A stretch of 64,000 nt of DNA, taken from the NCBI RefSeq assembly GCF_029543155.1, contig NZ_JARQXA010000002.1:124001-188000 (forward strand), read 5' to 3'. The translations under genes and the position numbers were made by a program. The notes below the pieces were generated by a model, which was not told the DNA's origin, did not search any database, and saw only the letters and a program-made list of their open reading frames with translations. This DNA comes from Sphingomonas sp. HITSZ_GF (lineage in GTDB: Bacteria; Pseudomonadota; Alphaproteobacteria; Sphingomonadales; Sphingomonadaceae). Of this stretch, positions 40,321 through 50,099 are shown in pieces. The first letter of the stretch is position 1. Each line of letters starts with the position of its first letter.

Positions 40321-42993
40321 TCAGGCCCCGAAGGTGCGCTGCCACCAGCCGCGACGCGGGCCGTCACCGTCCTCGTCGGCTTCGGCACCTTCCTCGAGCG
40401 TCACGTCCTGCGCGACCGGCGCGGCTTCCGCGACCGCAGGCGCCGGAGCAGCTTCCGCCGTCACTGCCTTCTTGCGGGTGCGCTTGGGCTTGGCGGGCGC
40501 TGCTTCCGCGGCGACCGGCTCGGGTGCCGGCGCTTCGATTGCAGGCGCGGCCTCGGCCTCCACGGCCTCGACCCCTTCGACTTCGCTCAGGGCAGGCTTC
40601 TTCTTGGCGCGGCTGCGCTTCGGCTTGGCCGGGGCTTCCTCGGCAACCGGCTCGGGCGCCGCCTCGACGGGTGCCTCGACCGCAGGCGCGGCTTCGGCCT
40701 CGACGGCTTCGACCTTCTTCTTGCGGCTGCGCTTCGGCTTGGCCGGCGCTTCCTCGGCAACCGGCTCGGCCGGCGCTTCGGCTTCCGCCATCTCGGCGAC
40801 GTCGCTCACCGGCGCGTCCTCGCCCTCGACGGCGTCCTCACCGCCCTCGGCGCGATCGCCACGGCGACCGCCGCGGCGGCCACGGCGGCGGCGTTTGCGG
40901 CCGCTTTCACGGCCCTCGCCTTCGCCCTCGGCAGCGGCCGGGGCTTCCTCACCCTCGGCAGCCTCGCCTTCGGCTTCCTCGCCGCCCTCGGCCTCACCCT
41001 CGACGGCCTCGCCGTCCTCGCGGCGGCCACGGCCCCGGCCACGGCGGCGGCGGCGGCGCTTGCCGCGACCCTCGCCTTCGCCCTCGTCGCGCTCGCGGCG
41101 GCCTTCGCGGCGATTGCCGGCCTCGGCCTCTTCCTCGAACTCCTCCTCTTCCTCGTCGATCTCCTCGACGTAGTCGTCGTCCTCGGGCTCTTCGATCAGC
41201 TTCTCGAACCTCGGCGCATGCGCCGGCGGCGGGCCCGAAGCCTCGACCGACATGCGCGCGCCCTCAAGCTCGCCGTCCGACAGGATTTCGACGGTGACGC
41301 CGTAGCGGTCCTCGATCTCGGCGATGTCGGCGCGCTTCTTGTTGAGCACGTAGAAGGCGGCTTCCTGGCTCGCACGCAGCGTGATCAGCGAGCCGCGGCC
41401 GCGGGCGGCCTCGTCCTCGATCAGGCGGAGCGCCGACAGGCCCGCCGACGAAGCGGTGCGGACCAGGCCGGTGCCTTCGCAATGCGGGCACTGCACGGTC
41501 GACGCTTCGAGCACGCCGGTGCGCAGGCGCTGGCGGCTCATCTCCATCAGGCCGAATGCCGAGATACGGCCGACCTGGATGCGGGCGCGATCGTTCTTCA
41601 GCGCCTCCTTCATCGCCTTCTCGACCTTACGGACGTTCGAGCCATGATCCATGTCGATGAAGTCGATCACGACGAGGCCGGCCATGTCGCGCAGGCGGAG
41701 CTGGCGGGCGATCTCGTGCGCCGCCTCGAGATTGGTCGCGGTCGCGGTCTGCTCGATATTGTGCTCGCGCGTCGAGCGGCCCGAGTTGATGTCGATCGAG
41801 ACGAGCGCCTCGGTCGGGTTGATCACCAGATAGCCGCCGCTCTTCAGCTGGACGACCGGGTTGTACATCGCCGAGAGCTGGTCCTCGACGCCGGCGCGCT
41901 GGAACAGCGGCACCGCGTCGGCATATTGCTTCACCTTCTTGGCGTGGCTCGGCATCAGGAGCTTCATGAAGTCCTTGGCCTGGCGATAGCCGTCCTCGCC
42001 CTCGACGATCACTTCGTCGATGTCGCGATTATAGATGTCGCGGATCGCGCGCTTGAGCAGGTCCGAATCGCCATAGACGAGCGCCGGAGCGGTCGACTTG
42101 AGCGTGTTCTCGCGGATCCCGTCCCACAGCCGGGCGAGATAGTCGAAATCGCGCTTGATCTCGGTCTTGGTGCGCTGGAGGCCGGCGGTGCGGACGATGC
42201 AGCCCATCGACGGCGGCAGCTTGAGGTCCGCCATGATCGTCTTGAGGCGCTTGCGATCGGCGGCCGAGCTGATCTTGCGCGAGATGCCGCCGCCATGCGC
42301 GGTGTTCGGCATCAGCACGCAGTAGCGGCCGGCGAGGCTGAGATAGGTGGTGAGGGCCGCGCCCTTGTTGCCGCGCTCTTCCTTGACGACCTGGACGAGC
42401 AGCACTTGGCGACGGCGGATCACGTCCTGGATCTTGTAGCGGCGGCGCAGATTCATGCGGCGCTGGCGCAGCGCCTCGGCCGGGCTGTCCTCGCCGCCAC
42501 CCGAGCCACGGCGCTTGCCGCGACGACGGCCGCGGCCACCCTCTTCGCTCTCGCCTTCCGAGGTCTCGCCTTCGGCGTCCTCGTGATCATGGTCGTGCTC
42601 GTCCTCGTCGTCCTGCGGACGCTCGAGCACTTCTACGCCGTCATCGCCGTCGAGATGATCCTCGTCGCCTTCCTCCTCGGCGCGCAGCGCGGCTTCCTCG
42701 GCGGCATGCTCGGCCTCTTCGCGCAGCAGCGCGTCGCGGTCTTCCTTGGGGATCTGGTAATAGTCGGGATGGATTTCGCTAAAGGCCAGGAAGCCGTGGC
42801 GATTGCCGCCATAATCGACGAACGCCGCCTGCAGCGACGGTTCGACGCGGGTAACCTTGGCCAGATAGATATTGCCCTTGAGCTGCTTGCGCTCGGCGGA
42901 CTCGAAATCAAACTCCTCGATTCGGCTTCCCTTGACGACGGCCACGCGGGTTTCCTCCCGGTGGCGTGCGTCGATCAGCATACGCATGGTCAT
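40321..42993 (-). CDS. rne: ribonuclease E/G family, RNase E
   Basis: 890 residues. Main endonuclease of mRNA decay and rRNA/tRNA processing. The N-terminal half has the S1 region (LKGNIYLAKVTRVEPSLQAAF), the 5'-sensor/RNase H region, the catalytic DINSGRSTREHN and DFIDMD, and the zinc link CPHCEGTG. An acidic insert (DEHDHDHEDAEGE) sits within the S1 domain. The C-terminal 350 residues are disordered, with RRRRGRRGGRRGD-type arginine tracts and three PVAEEAPAKPKRSRKK-like repeats that would scaffold RNA and degradosome partners. A translated repeat (PALSEVEG) lies near residue 803. A start six bases downstream (42987) is also possible. Confidence 0.96.
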   Translation of the reverse strand: MTMRMLIDARHREETRVAVVKGSRIEEFDFESAERKQLKGNIYLAKVTRVEPSLQAAFVDYGGNRHGFLAFSEIHPDYYQIPKEDRDALLREEAEHAAEEAALRAEEEGDEDHLDGDDGVEVLERPQDDEDEHDHDHEDAEGETSEGESEEGGRGRRRGKRRGSGGGEDSPAEALRQRRMNLRRRYKIQDVIRRRQVLLVQVVKEERGNKGAALTTYLSLAGRYCVLMPNTAHGGGISRKISSAADRKRLKTIMADLKLPPSMGCIVRTAGLQRTKTEIKRDFDYLARLWDGIRENTLKSTAPALVYGDSDLLKRAIRDIYNRDIDEVIVEGEDGYRQAKDFMKLLMPSHAKKVKQYADAVPLFQRAGVEDQLSAMYNPVVQLKSGGYLVINPTEALVSIDINSGRSTREHNIEQTATATNLEAAHEIARQLRLRDMAGLVVIDFIDMDHGSNVRKVEKAMKEALKNDRARIQVGRISAFGLMEMSRQRLRTGVLEASTVQCPHCEGTGLVRTASSAGLSALRLIEDEAARGRGSLITLRASQEAAFYVLNKKRADIAEIEDRYGVTVEILSDGELEGARMSVEASGPPPAHAPRFEKLIEEPEDDDYVEEIDEEEEEFEEEAEAGNRREGRRERDEGEGEGRGKRRRRRRGRGRGRREDGEAVEGEAEGGEEAEGEAAEGEEAPAAAEGEGEGRESGRKRRRRGRRGGRRGDRAEGGEDAVEGEDAPVSDVAEMAEAEAPAEPVAEEAPAKPKRSRKKKVEAVEAEAAPAVEAPVEAAPEPVAEEAPAKPKRSRAKKKPALSEVEGVEAVEAEAAPAIEAPAPEPVAAEAAPAKPKRTRKKAVTAEAAPAPAVAEAAPVAQDVTLEEGAEADEDGDGPRRGWWQRTFGA
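40572..40595. repeat. family C repeat fragment translated inside rne
   Basis: The reverse strand has ctgccctgagcgaagtcgaa plus gggg, closely matching cctgtcctgagcg...gacgtcgaaggggg in the intergenic family C element at 36.86 kb. It encodes PALSEVEG in frame and interrupts one of the Lys/Arg-Glu-Ala repeat units of the RNase E tail. Confidence 0.75.
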
Positions 42994-43500
42994 TTATGAT
43001 TCTCCGGGCGCGCCGGCCCAAGCCCTCTGAACTGGGGTTGCCAAGGGCTCGCGCAGGCGCGCGATATACAATGCGGCCTTGGCCGGCATGCATGCCGGCT
43101 GCGGTCTCGCAGGTTTCGAAAACTGCTGCTGCTCGATGCGCACGCGCGAACCGGTGGTCCGCCGACTCCGCCGTCATCACGCGGCCGGCCATCTGGGCCG
43201 GTCGGTGTGAGCGTTGCGGAAATTGCCTCATGCGAGCGTCAACCTGAACTGTCGCGGCAGATGTGGCCGCGGGAAAGGCCCGGCGCAAGGGCCGGACGAA
43301 GCTGCGTAGCACCGCTCGTTCGACGCGGCAACCTCGCGACTTTCCAATGCCCTAACCGGCAAGGCTCCCGGCAAGGCTTTGCCGCGTTGCCGGCAAAAAT
43401 ATGCCGAATCCGAAATTAACCGCATAGTTTCACTGCGATTTGAGGCGCGCATCCTAGTCCGGTCTCGTCAGGGCAGACGCGTAACTCAGAGTATCAATCT
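42994..43500. other. 507-base gap between rne and the amidase gene, probable long rne leader
   Basis: No convincing gene. It should hold the promoter and a long 5' leader of rne (minus) and the promoter of the amidase (plus). Structured parts are a perfect 18-base palindrome at 43082-43099 (core GGCATGCATGCC) and a 7-base-stem hairpin at 43368-43393 (CCGGCAA/TTGCCGG). RNase E genes in other bacteria are autoregulated through such a leader; that role here is inference. Confidence 0.5.
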
Positions 43501-44763
43501 ATGGTTTTGGGCTGGACCCCTCCGGTCCCGACGCGGCATACCGCGCGGGTGCTGTTCCTGCTCGCCTTGCTCTCCGGTTGGCTGACCGGAGTTCCCAGCT
43601 GGGCGGGTACCGTTCAGGAAGTGCGTGTGAAGGGCGATCGCGTGATCGTCCGCTTCGACACGCCCGTCTCGCAGGCAAGCGCCTTCGTGCTGGCCGGGCC
43701 GCAGCGCATCGTGCTCGATGCCAAGGGCGCCGAGCCGGGCAATCGCGCCTATGCCGATGGACCGGTGGCCAATATCCGACAGGGCTCGCAGGGGCCCGAA
43801 GGCGCGCGGATCGTGCTCGATCTCGCACGGCCGGCGATCGTCACCGAAGGCAAGTTCGGCAACGACGGCCGCACGCTCACGCTGCAGCTGCGCACCGTCG
43901 ATGACGCGCAGTTCGCCCGCGCCGCGGCCGAGCGGCGGATGAGCTTCCTGCCGCCCTTCTCCTATGTGCAGCCCGCGGGCCGCAGCAGCTACAGCGCCTC
44001 GATCGCGCTGCCGCGGCGTGCGCCTTCGGCCGCGCTGCCGCGCATCTATGGCGCTGCCGATCGCCCGCTGGTGGTGATCGATGCCGGCCATGGCGGGCAC
44101 GATCCGGGCGCGATCGGCGCGAACGGGCTGCGCGAGAAGGACCTCACCCTCAAGGCCGCGCTGGCGATGAAGGACGCGCTGCTCGCATCGGGCCGGGTCC
44201 GCGTGGCGCTGACCCGGGACGACGATCGCTTCCTGGTGCTCCAGGAACGCTATGGCCTCGCCCGCAAGCTGGGCGCCGACCTGTTCATCTCGGTGCACTG
44301 CGACAGCGCCGGCAATGCCGACGCCTCCGGCGCGACGATCTATACGCTCTCCGAAGTCGCTTCCGACAAGGAAGCGGCCCGGCTGGCGGCGCGCGAGAAC
44401 AAGGCCGATATCATCGCCGGCGTCGATCTCGGCAGCCAGAACCCGGATATCAGCTCGATCCTCATCGACCTCACCCAGCGCGAGACGATGAACATGTCGG
44501 CGAGCTTCGCCCGGTTGCTCGGCCGCGAGGCGCAGCCGCTGATGCCGATCAAGGCCAATTACCACCGCATGGCCTCGCTGATGGTGCTCAAAGCACCGGA
44601 CATGCCCTCGGTGCTGTTCGAGACGGGCTACATCTCGAACAACAGCGATGCCGCCTTCCTCGCCTCGGACGAAGGCCGCCGGAAAGTCGCCGAAAGCGTG
44701 CGCAAGGCCGTCGAGATCCATTTCGCGACGCGCATGGCGTCGCGGACGCTGGCGGCCCGCTGA
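43501..44763 (+). CDS. N-acetylmuramoyl-L-alanine amidase (AmiC-type)
   Basis: 420 residues. Zinc amidase that cuts peptide stems from peptidoglycan during daughter-cell separation. After a signal segment (VLFLLALLSGWLTGVPSWA) comes an AMIN domain (VRVKGDRVIVRFDTPVSQ), then an Amidase_3 domain. Zinc site: DAGHGGHDPGAIG (near 195), glutamate in REKDLTL, SVHCDSAGN and the catalytic glutamate in VLFETGYISN. A helix between GDLGSQNPDI-like residues may be the autoinhibitory region relieved by EnvC/NlpD. PBP1A follows 286 bases downstream. Confidence 0.93.
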   Translation: MVLGWTPPVPTRHTARVLFLLALLSGWLTGVPSWAGTVQEVRVKGDRVIVRFDTPVSQASAFVLAGPQRIVLDAKGAEPGNRAYADGPVANIRQGSQGPEGARIVLDLARPAIVTEGKFGNDGRTLTLQLRTVDDAQFARAAAERRMSFLPPFSYVQPAGRSSYSASIALPRRAPSAALPRIYGAADRPLVVIDAGHGGHDPGAIGANGLREKDLTLKAALAMKDALLASGRVRVALTRDDDRFLVLQERYGLARKLGADLFISVHCDSAGNADASGATIYTLSEVASDKEAARLAARENKADIIAGVDLGSQNPDISSILIDLTQRETMNMSASFARLLGREAQPLMPIKANYHRMASLMVLKAPDMPSVLFETGYISNNSDAAFLASDEGRRKVAESVRKAVEIHFATRMASRTLAAR

Positions 44764-44850
44764 TTGCATCCCCTCACTCCCCTCGTGCCTCATTATAGAG
44801 GCGCGCAGGGAAAGTGGTTTCGGCACTAGAATATTCCCGTTCCTGATTAA

Positions 44851-44996
44851 ATCCTCCCCCAGCTTGTCTGGGGGAGGGGGACCGCCGCCGAAGGCGGTGG
44901 TGGAGGGGCCGGCGCAACGCGCCGGTGCTCGGCGCCCCTCCACCCCGACGCTTCGCGTCGCGGTCCCCCTCCCCGAGCAAGCTCGGGGGGGATTTG
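44851..44996. repeat. family A palindromic repeat, copy 4
   Basis: Arms aatcctcccccagcttgtct and cgagcaagctcgggggggat with a middle of ccggcgcaacgcgccggtgc. Almost identical to copy 5 at 53.8 kb, so these two share recent ancestry. Confidence 0.9.
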
Positions 44997-45049
44997 AGAA
45001 TAGACTCCCCGCTTCCTTCCCCGGCCAATCCTGCTAAACCGCGACCCGC

Positions 45050-47563
45050 ATGTCCGACGGTTCGACTTCCAGCGTAAAGATGCGCATCAAGCGCGAGATC
45101 GGGGGCTTCAAGGGGCTGTTCGGTCGCGTCCGCCACCGCTGGTGGTTCCGAATCCTCGCGGTGCTGGCGCTGCTCGCCGGCGTATTCGTCTTCCTCGTCT
45201 GGCTGTTCATCGCGCGCAACCTGCCCTCGGTCGACACGCTCAAGAACTACGAGCCGCCGCTGCCGACCAACGTCCGCTCGGTCGAGGGCCTGCCGATCCA
45301 CAGCTATGCGCGCGAGCGCCGCGTGCAGCTGAGCTTCGCCGAATATCCCACCCAGCTCGTCCAGGCCTATATGTCTGCCGAGGACAAGACCTTCTTCGAG
45401 CATCACGGCGTCGATTTCCCCGGTCTGGTGCGCGCCGCCTTCCAGGGGCTGGTGAGCGGCTCGACGCCGCGCGGCACCTCGACGATCACCCAGCAGGTCG
45501 CCAAGAACCTGCTGGTCGGCAACGAAAGCAGCTATCTGCGCAAGGCCAAGGAAGGCATCCTGGCGTGGCGCATGGAGGACGTGCTCACCAAGCAGCAGAT
45601 CATGGAGCTGTACCTCAACTCGATCGAGCTGGGGCGCAACGCCGGCGGCGTCGAGGCGGCGAGCCAGGCCTATTTCGGCAAGGAGCTCGGCCAGCTCACC
45701 CTGCCGCAGATGGCCTATCTTGCGATCCTGCCCAAGGGCCCGTCCAACTATGATCCCGAGCGCCACACCCAGCGCGCACTCGATCGCCGCAACTGGGTGC
45801 TCGGGCAGATGCTCGAGAACGGCTTCATCGACCAGGCCCAGCATGATTCGGCCGTGGCCGCGCCGCTAGGCACCGTGCCGCGCCAGACCCCCAAGTTCGA
45901 GCGCGTCGGCGGCTATTTCACCGAGGAAGTGCGCCGCCAGCTGCTCGACAAGTTCGGTGAGACCGACGAGAGCGGGCCGTACAGCGTTTATTCGGGCGGC
46001 CTGTGGGTGCGCACCTCGCTCGATCCCAAGCTCCAGCAATATGCCCAGAAGGCGCTGCGCGACGGCCTGCTGCGCTACGATCGCGGCCGCGGCTGGTCCG
46101 GGCCGATCGGCCACGCCGATGTCGGCAAGAGCTGGCTCCAGTCGTTCCTCAACACCAATATCGGCCTCGACTATGAGGATTGGCGCGCCGGCGTGCTGAT
46201 CGAGCGCGCGGGCGATGGCTGGCAGATCGGCTTCGACGACGGCTCCACCGGCACGCTGCCCAAATGGGCCGCGACCATGCCGGTGCGCGGCAAGGGCGGC
46301 CAGGCGTTCGATGCATTCAAGCCCGGCGATATCGTCGCGGTGGCGCCCGAAAAGGGCGGCCAATATTCGCTGCGCTCGATCCCCAAGGTCTCGGGCGGGA
46401 TGGTGATCGAGGATCCGCGCACCGGCCGCATCCTGGCGATGCAGGGCGGCTTCGATTCGCGCATCCAGAGCTTCAACCGCGCCACCCAGGCGCAGCGCCA
46501 GCCGGGCTCGACGATCAAGCCGATCGTCTATGCCGCCGCGCTCGAGCAGGGCATGACCCCCGCCTCGATCGTGGTCGACGGCCCGTTCTGCGTGTGGCAG
46601 GGCGCCAATCTCGGCCAGAAGTGCTTCCGCAACTTCGGCAATGCCCGCGGCGCCGGCCCCAAGACGCTGCGCTGGGGCATCGAGCAGTCGCGCAACCTGA
46701 TGACGGTGCAGATCGCCAACCAGACCGGCATGGATCATGTCGTCGACCTGATGCAGCGCATCGGCGTATCGCGGCAGAAATTCCCGCCTTATCTCTCCTA
46801 TGCGCTGGGCGCGGGCGAGACGACCGTGATGCGGATGGTCAACGCCTATTCGATCCTGGTGAACCATGGCCGCGCGCTCAACCCGACGCTGATCGACTTC
46901 GTCCAGAACCGGAAGGGCCAGGTGGTGTGGCCCGAGAACTGGCGCGCCTGCGAAGGCTGCAACGCCCCCGACTATCGCGGCGGCGCGATGCCGCGCCCGG
47001 TGAGCCGCGCCAAGCAGGTGATCGATCCGCTCTCCGCCTATCAGATGGTGCATATCGCCGAGGGCGTGGTCCAGCGCGGTACCGCCACGGTGCTGCGCGA
47101 CCTGGGCCGGCCGATGATGGGCAAGACGGGCACCACCTCCGGCCCGACCGACGTGTGGTTCGTCGGCGGTACCCCGCAGATGATCGGCGGCCTCTATCTC
47201 GGCTATGACACGCCGGTGAACCTGGGCGGCTATGCCCAGGGTGGCTCGATCGCGGCGCCGATCTTCAAGGAATTCGCGATCCCTGCCTTCAAGGACATGG
47301 AGAAGCTGCCCTTCATCGCGCCGCAGGGCATCCGCATGGTCCGCATCGATCGTGCCAGCGGCAAGCCGGTGACCGGCGCCTGGCCGTCGAGCGATCCGCT
47401 CTCCAGCGTGATCTGGGAAGCGTTCAAGCCCGATACCGAGCAGCGCCGCGGCCGCCGCGGGCAGGACGAAGGCACCGAAACCAAGGCGGTGGAGAAGAAG
47501 GCCGAGCCGAAGAAGCAGGAAGGCGACAGCGACTTCTTGCAACGCGAGGGCGGAATCTACTAG
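45050..47563 (+). CDS. mrcA: penicillin-binding protein 1A (bifunctional glycosyltransferase/transpeptidase)
   Basis: 837 residues. Builds and cross-links peptidoglycan. A cytoplasmic basic N-terminus and one helix (ILAVLALLAGVFVFLVWLFI) anchor it. The GT51 domain has EDKTFFEHHGVDF near 111 and GTSTITQQVAKNLL. An OB-like insert separates it from the transpeptidase domain, whose serine is in PGSTIKPIVY (near 487), with SRN and KTGTTSGPTD (near 691). A Lys/Glu-rich tail ends the protein. Length is typical. Confidence 0.96.
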   Translation: MSDGSTSSVKMRIKREIGGFKGLFGRVRHRWWFRILAVLALLAGVFVFLVWLFIARNLPSVDTLKNYEPPLPTNVRSVEGLPIHSYARERRVQLSFAEYPTQLVQAYMSAEDKTFFEHHGVDFPGLVRAAFQGLVSGSTPRGTSTITQQVAKNLLVGNESSYLRKAKEGILAWRMEDVLTKQQIMELYLNSIELGRNAGGVEAASQAYFGKELGQLTLPQMAYLAILPKGPSNYDPERHTQRALDRRNWVLGQMLENGFIDQAQHDSAVAAPLGTVPRQTPKFERVGGYFTEEVRRQLLDKFGETDESGPYSVYSGGLWVRTSLDPKLQQYAQKALRDGLLRYDRGRGWSGPIGHADVGKSWLQSFLNTNIGLDYEDWRAGVLIERAGDGWQIGFDDGSTGTLPKWAATMPVRGKGGQAFDAFKPGDIVAVAPEKGGQYSLRSIPKVSGGMVIEDPRTGRILAMQGGFDSRIQSFNRATQAQRQPGSTIKPIVYAAALEQGMTPASIVVDGPFCVWQGANLGQKCFRNFGNARGAGPKTLRWGIEQSRNLMTVQIANQTGMDHVVDLMQRIGVSRQKFPPYLSYALGAGETTVMRMVNAYSILVNHGRALNPTLIDFVQNRKGQVVWPENWRACEGCNAPDYRGGAMPRPVSRAKQVIDPLSAYQMVHIAEGVVQRGTATVLRDLGRPMMGKTGTTSGPTDVWFVGGTPQMIGGLYLGYDTPVNLGGYAQGGSIAAPIFKEFAIPAFKDMEKLPFIAPQGIRMVRIDRASGKPVTGAWPSSDPLSSVIWEAFKPDTEQRRGRRGQDEGTETKAVEKKAEPKKQEGDSDFLQREGGIY

Positions 47564-47596
47564 CGCGGATACCTATATCGTTGTCCCGGCCCTTCT

Positions 47597-47672
47597 CGTC
47601 ATCCCGGCGAAAGCCGGGATCTCAGGCCGTTGAAGCCCGAGGCACGAGATCCCGGCTTTCGCCGGGATGACG
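47597..47672. repeat. family B palindromic repeat, copy 4
   Basis: atcccggcgaaagccgggat (47601-47620) and its mirror at 47649-47668. It lies between mrcA and prfB and ends 23 bases before the prfB start. Confidence 0.92.
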
Positions 47673-47694
47673 GAAAGATTTGGAGTTACTGAAT

Positions 47695-48822
47695 ATGCGC
47701 GCCGAAGCGCAGGCTCATGTCGACAACATCAAGGAGTCGCTCGCGCTGCTCCGCCGGTTCCTCGATTGGGACCGCGCGCTGCGCCGGCTCGACGAGCTCA
47801 ATGCGCGCGTCGAGGACCCGACTCTGTGGAACGACGCCAAGCAGGCCCAGGACGTGATGCGCGAGCGCCGCCGCCTCGACGAGGCGATCGGGGCCACGCG
47901 CGCGATCGAGACCGAGCTCAACGACACCGCCGAGCTGATCGAGATGGCCGAGGCCGAAGGCGACGAGGAAATGGCGAGCGAAGCCACCGCCAGCCTCGCC
48001 GCGCTGGCGGAGCGCGCCGAGAAGGACAAGGTGATGGCCCTGCTCTCGGGCGAGGCCGACGCCAACGACACCTATGTCGAGATCAACTCGGGCGCCGGCG
48101 GCACCGAAAGCAACGACTGGGCGGGCATGCTCCAACGCATGTACACGCGCTGGGCCGAGCGCCACGGCCTCAAGGTCGAGCTGGTCGACTTCCACGCCGG
48201 CGAGCAGGCGGGCATCAAGTCGGCGACGCTGCTGATCAAGGGCGAGAATGCCTATGGCTATGCCAAGACCGAGAGCGGCGTGCACCGCCTCGTCCGCATC
48301 TCGCCCTATGACAGCGCCGCGCGCCGCCACACCAGCTTCTCCTCGGTGTGGGTCTATCCGGTGATCGACGACAATATCGAAGTCGAGATCAACGAGAGCG
48401 AGCTGCGCATCGACACCTATCGCGCATCGGGCGCGGGCGGCCAGCACATCAACACCACCGATTCGGCGGTGCGCATCACCCACTTGCCGACCGGCATCGT
48501 CGTGCAGTGCCAGAACCAGCGCTCGCAGCACAAGAACAAGGCCGAGGCCTATAACCAGCTGCGTGCCCGCCTTTACGAGCGCGAACTGGCCGAGCGCGAG
48601 GCCGCGGCCAACGCGACCAACGCGACCAAGACCGATATCGGCTGGGGCCACCAGATCCGCTCCTATGTCCTCCAGCCCTATCAGCTGGTGAAGGACCTGC
48701 GCACCGGCGTGACTTCCACTGCACCTTCGGATGTGCTCGATGGAGACCTCGACGCGTTCATGGCCGCCGCGCTATCCCAGCGCGTGACCGGCGAGACGGT
48801 CGAAGTGGAGGATGTCGATTGA
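47695..48822 (+). CDS. prfB: peptide chain release factor 2
   Basis: 375 residues. Releases peptides at UGA and UAA. It has the GGQ catalytic loop [16 protein letters not shown] near residue 250. The codon-recognition motif reads SPY rather than E. coli SPF, as in many alphaproteobacteria. The reading frame is uninterrupted; the internal UGA and programmed +1 frameshift found in many prfB genes are absent. GGAG lies upstream of the ATG at 47695. The stop overlaps the next start (TTGA). Confidence 0.97.
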   Translation: MRAEAQAHVDNIKESLALLRRFLDWDRALRRLDELNARVEDPTLWNDAKQAQDVMRERRRLDEAIGATRAIETELNDTAELIEMAEAEGDEEMASEATASLAALAERAEKDKVMALLSGEADANDTYVEINSGAGGTESNDWAGMLQRMYTRWAERHGLKVELVDFHAGEQAGIKSATLLIKGENAYGYAKTESGVHRLVRISPYDSAARRHTSFSSVWVYPVIDDNIEVEINESELRIDTYRASGAGGQHINTTDSAVRITHLPTGIVVQCQNQRSQHKNKAEAYNQLRARLYERELAEREAAANATNATKTDIGWGHQIRSYVLQPYQLVKDLRTGVTSTAPSDVLDGDLDAFMAAALSQRVTGETVEVEDVD

Positions 48823-49589
48823 GAACCGGCCCCGCCCTGTTGCTGACGATCGCACTGGCCGCCTGCAACGGCGCGCCGGTGATCGACAACAAGCAGCAGA
48901 GCGCGCCGTCGACCAATAACGGCTTCCCCGCCGCCGACCGGCCGGTCGCCTCGATCCTGTCGCCGCGCTGGTCGACCGAGGAAGCGCGCGACCGGCTCAA
49001 CGAAGCGGCGCAGGTGATGGACCTGGCCGGGATCAAGCCGGACATGACCGTCGCCGATATCGGCGCGGGCGAGGGCTATTACACGATCCGCCTGGGCCAG
49101 CGCGTCGGCAAGAAGGGCCGTGTCGTCGCCGAGGACATCGTGCCCGACACGATCCAGAAGCTCGCCGGCCGCGTGATCCGCGAGCGGCTCGACAATGTCA
49201 GCGTGCGCCTCGGCCTGCCCGCCGATCCGCGCCTGCCCGAGGACAGCTTCGATCGCGTGCTCATGGTGCACATGTACCATGAGATCGAGAGCCCCTACGA
49301 ATTCCTGTGGCGGCTGCGCCCCGCACTGCTCAACCCCGGCGGCCAGGTCGTGGTGGTCGACGCCAACCGGCCGACCGAGCTGCATGGCACCCCGCCCGAG
49401 CTGCTCAAATGCGAGTTCGCCGCGGTCGGCTATTCGCTGGTCTCGATCAAGCCGATGCCGTCCGCCGGCGGTTATATCGCGATTTTCGAGGCAAAGGGCG
49501 ATCGGCCCGAGCCGAGCGCGATCCGCGCCTGCAAGAGCGGCAAGACCGCAACGCCGGCCAGCGTGCCGACCGACTCAAAGGAACCCTAG
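48819..49589 (+). CDS. SAM-dependent methyltransferase-like lipoprotein
   Basis: 256 residues from a TTG that overlaps the prfB stop. The N-terminus [20 protein letters not shown] is a lipoprotein signal with an LAAC lipobox, yet the following domain is a class I methyltransferase fold: [21 protein letters not shown] (SAM-binding motif I), VVAEDIVPD and [23 protein letters not shown] periplasmic or outer-membrane site with no known SAM supply is odd. Related proteins with signals are annotated in other Proteobacteria (predicted methyltransferase family), so this is not a local error. Function unknown. Confidence 0.8.
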   Translation: MRTGPALLLTIALAACNGAPVIDNKQQSAPSTNNGFPAADRPVASILSPRWSTEEARDRLNEAAQVMDLAGIKPDMTVADIGAGEGYYTIRLGQRVGKKGRVVAEDIVPDTIQKLAGRVIRERLDNVSVRLGLPADPRLPEDSFDRVLMVHMYHEIESPYEFLWRLRPALLNPGGQVVVVDANRPTELHGTPPELLKCEFAAVGYSLVSIKPMPSAGGYIAIFEAKGDRPEPSAIRACKSGKTATPASVPTDSKEP

Positions 49590-49970
49590 GCTCCGGAAGC
49601 TGGTGATGCCGCGCGCGGCGACCACCAGGTGATCGAGCAGCTGCACCCCGAGCGGATCGAGCGCGCGGGCGAGCCGGCGCGTCGCCTCCCGATCCGCTTC
49701 GCTGGGCGTGGGATCGCCGCTCGGGTGGTTGTGCGCCATCACCAGCGCGGTGGCGTCGAAGGCGAGCGCGTCCGCCGCGATCGCGCGGATCGGCAGATCG
49801 AGCCGGTCGCGGTGCCGCGAGCGGACATGGCGCATCCCCAGCACCTGTTGCTCCACACCCAGATAGACGAATGCCAGCACCTCTACCGGCTCGCGCGCGA
49901 GCGGGGCGAACAGGTCGCCCGCGGCTTGCGGATCGCGCAACCGCCAGGGATGAGGCGTTCCGGAAGCCAT
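49575..49970 (-). CDS. short RadC-family JAB-domain protein
   Basis: 131 residues from the ATG at 49970 (an in-frame extension to 49994 is possible). It carries the MPN+/JAMM metalloprotease motif in VMAHNHPSGDPTPSEADRE with upstream glutamate, but lacks the N-terminal helix-hairpin-helix domain of full RadC. Overlaps the methyltransferase gene by 15 bases tail to tail. Such short versions occur in several sphingomonads; the role is unknown. Confidence 0.8.
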   Translation of the reverse strand: MASGTPHPWRLRDPQAAGDLFAPLAREPVEVLAFVYLGVEQQVLGMRHVRSRHRDRLDLPIRAIAADALAFDATALVMAHNHPSGDPTPSEADREATRRLARALDPLGVQLLDHLVVAARGITSFRSLGFL

Positions 49971-50099
49971 CGCCCCGTCCCTGCCACTGCGCACCGCTGC
50001 GTCGAAACGCTACCGCGTCCGGAGTGGCGCGGTATTCGTCCACAACGGACATGTCATCCACAGCTTGGCGGCGCGTGGGCCCGGGGCTAGGCTGGCGGC

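Noticed and set aside
47695..47850. Programmed frameshift in prfB
   Set aside because: No in-frame TGA lies near codons 20-35; the reading frame is continuous, so no frameshift is needed.
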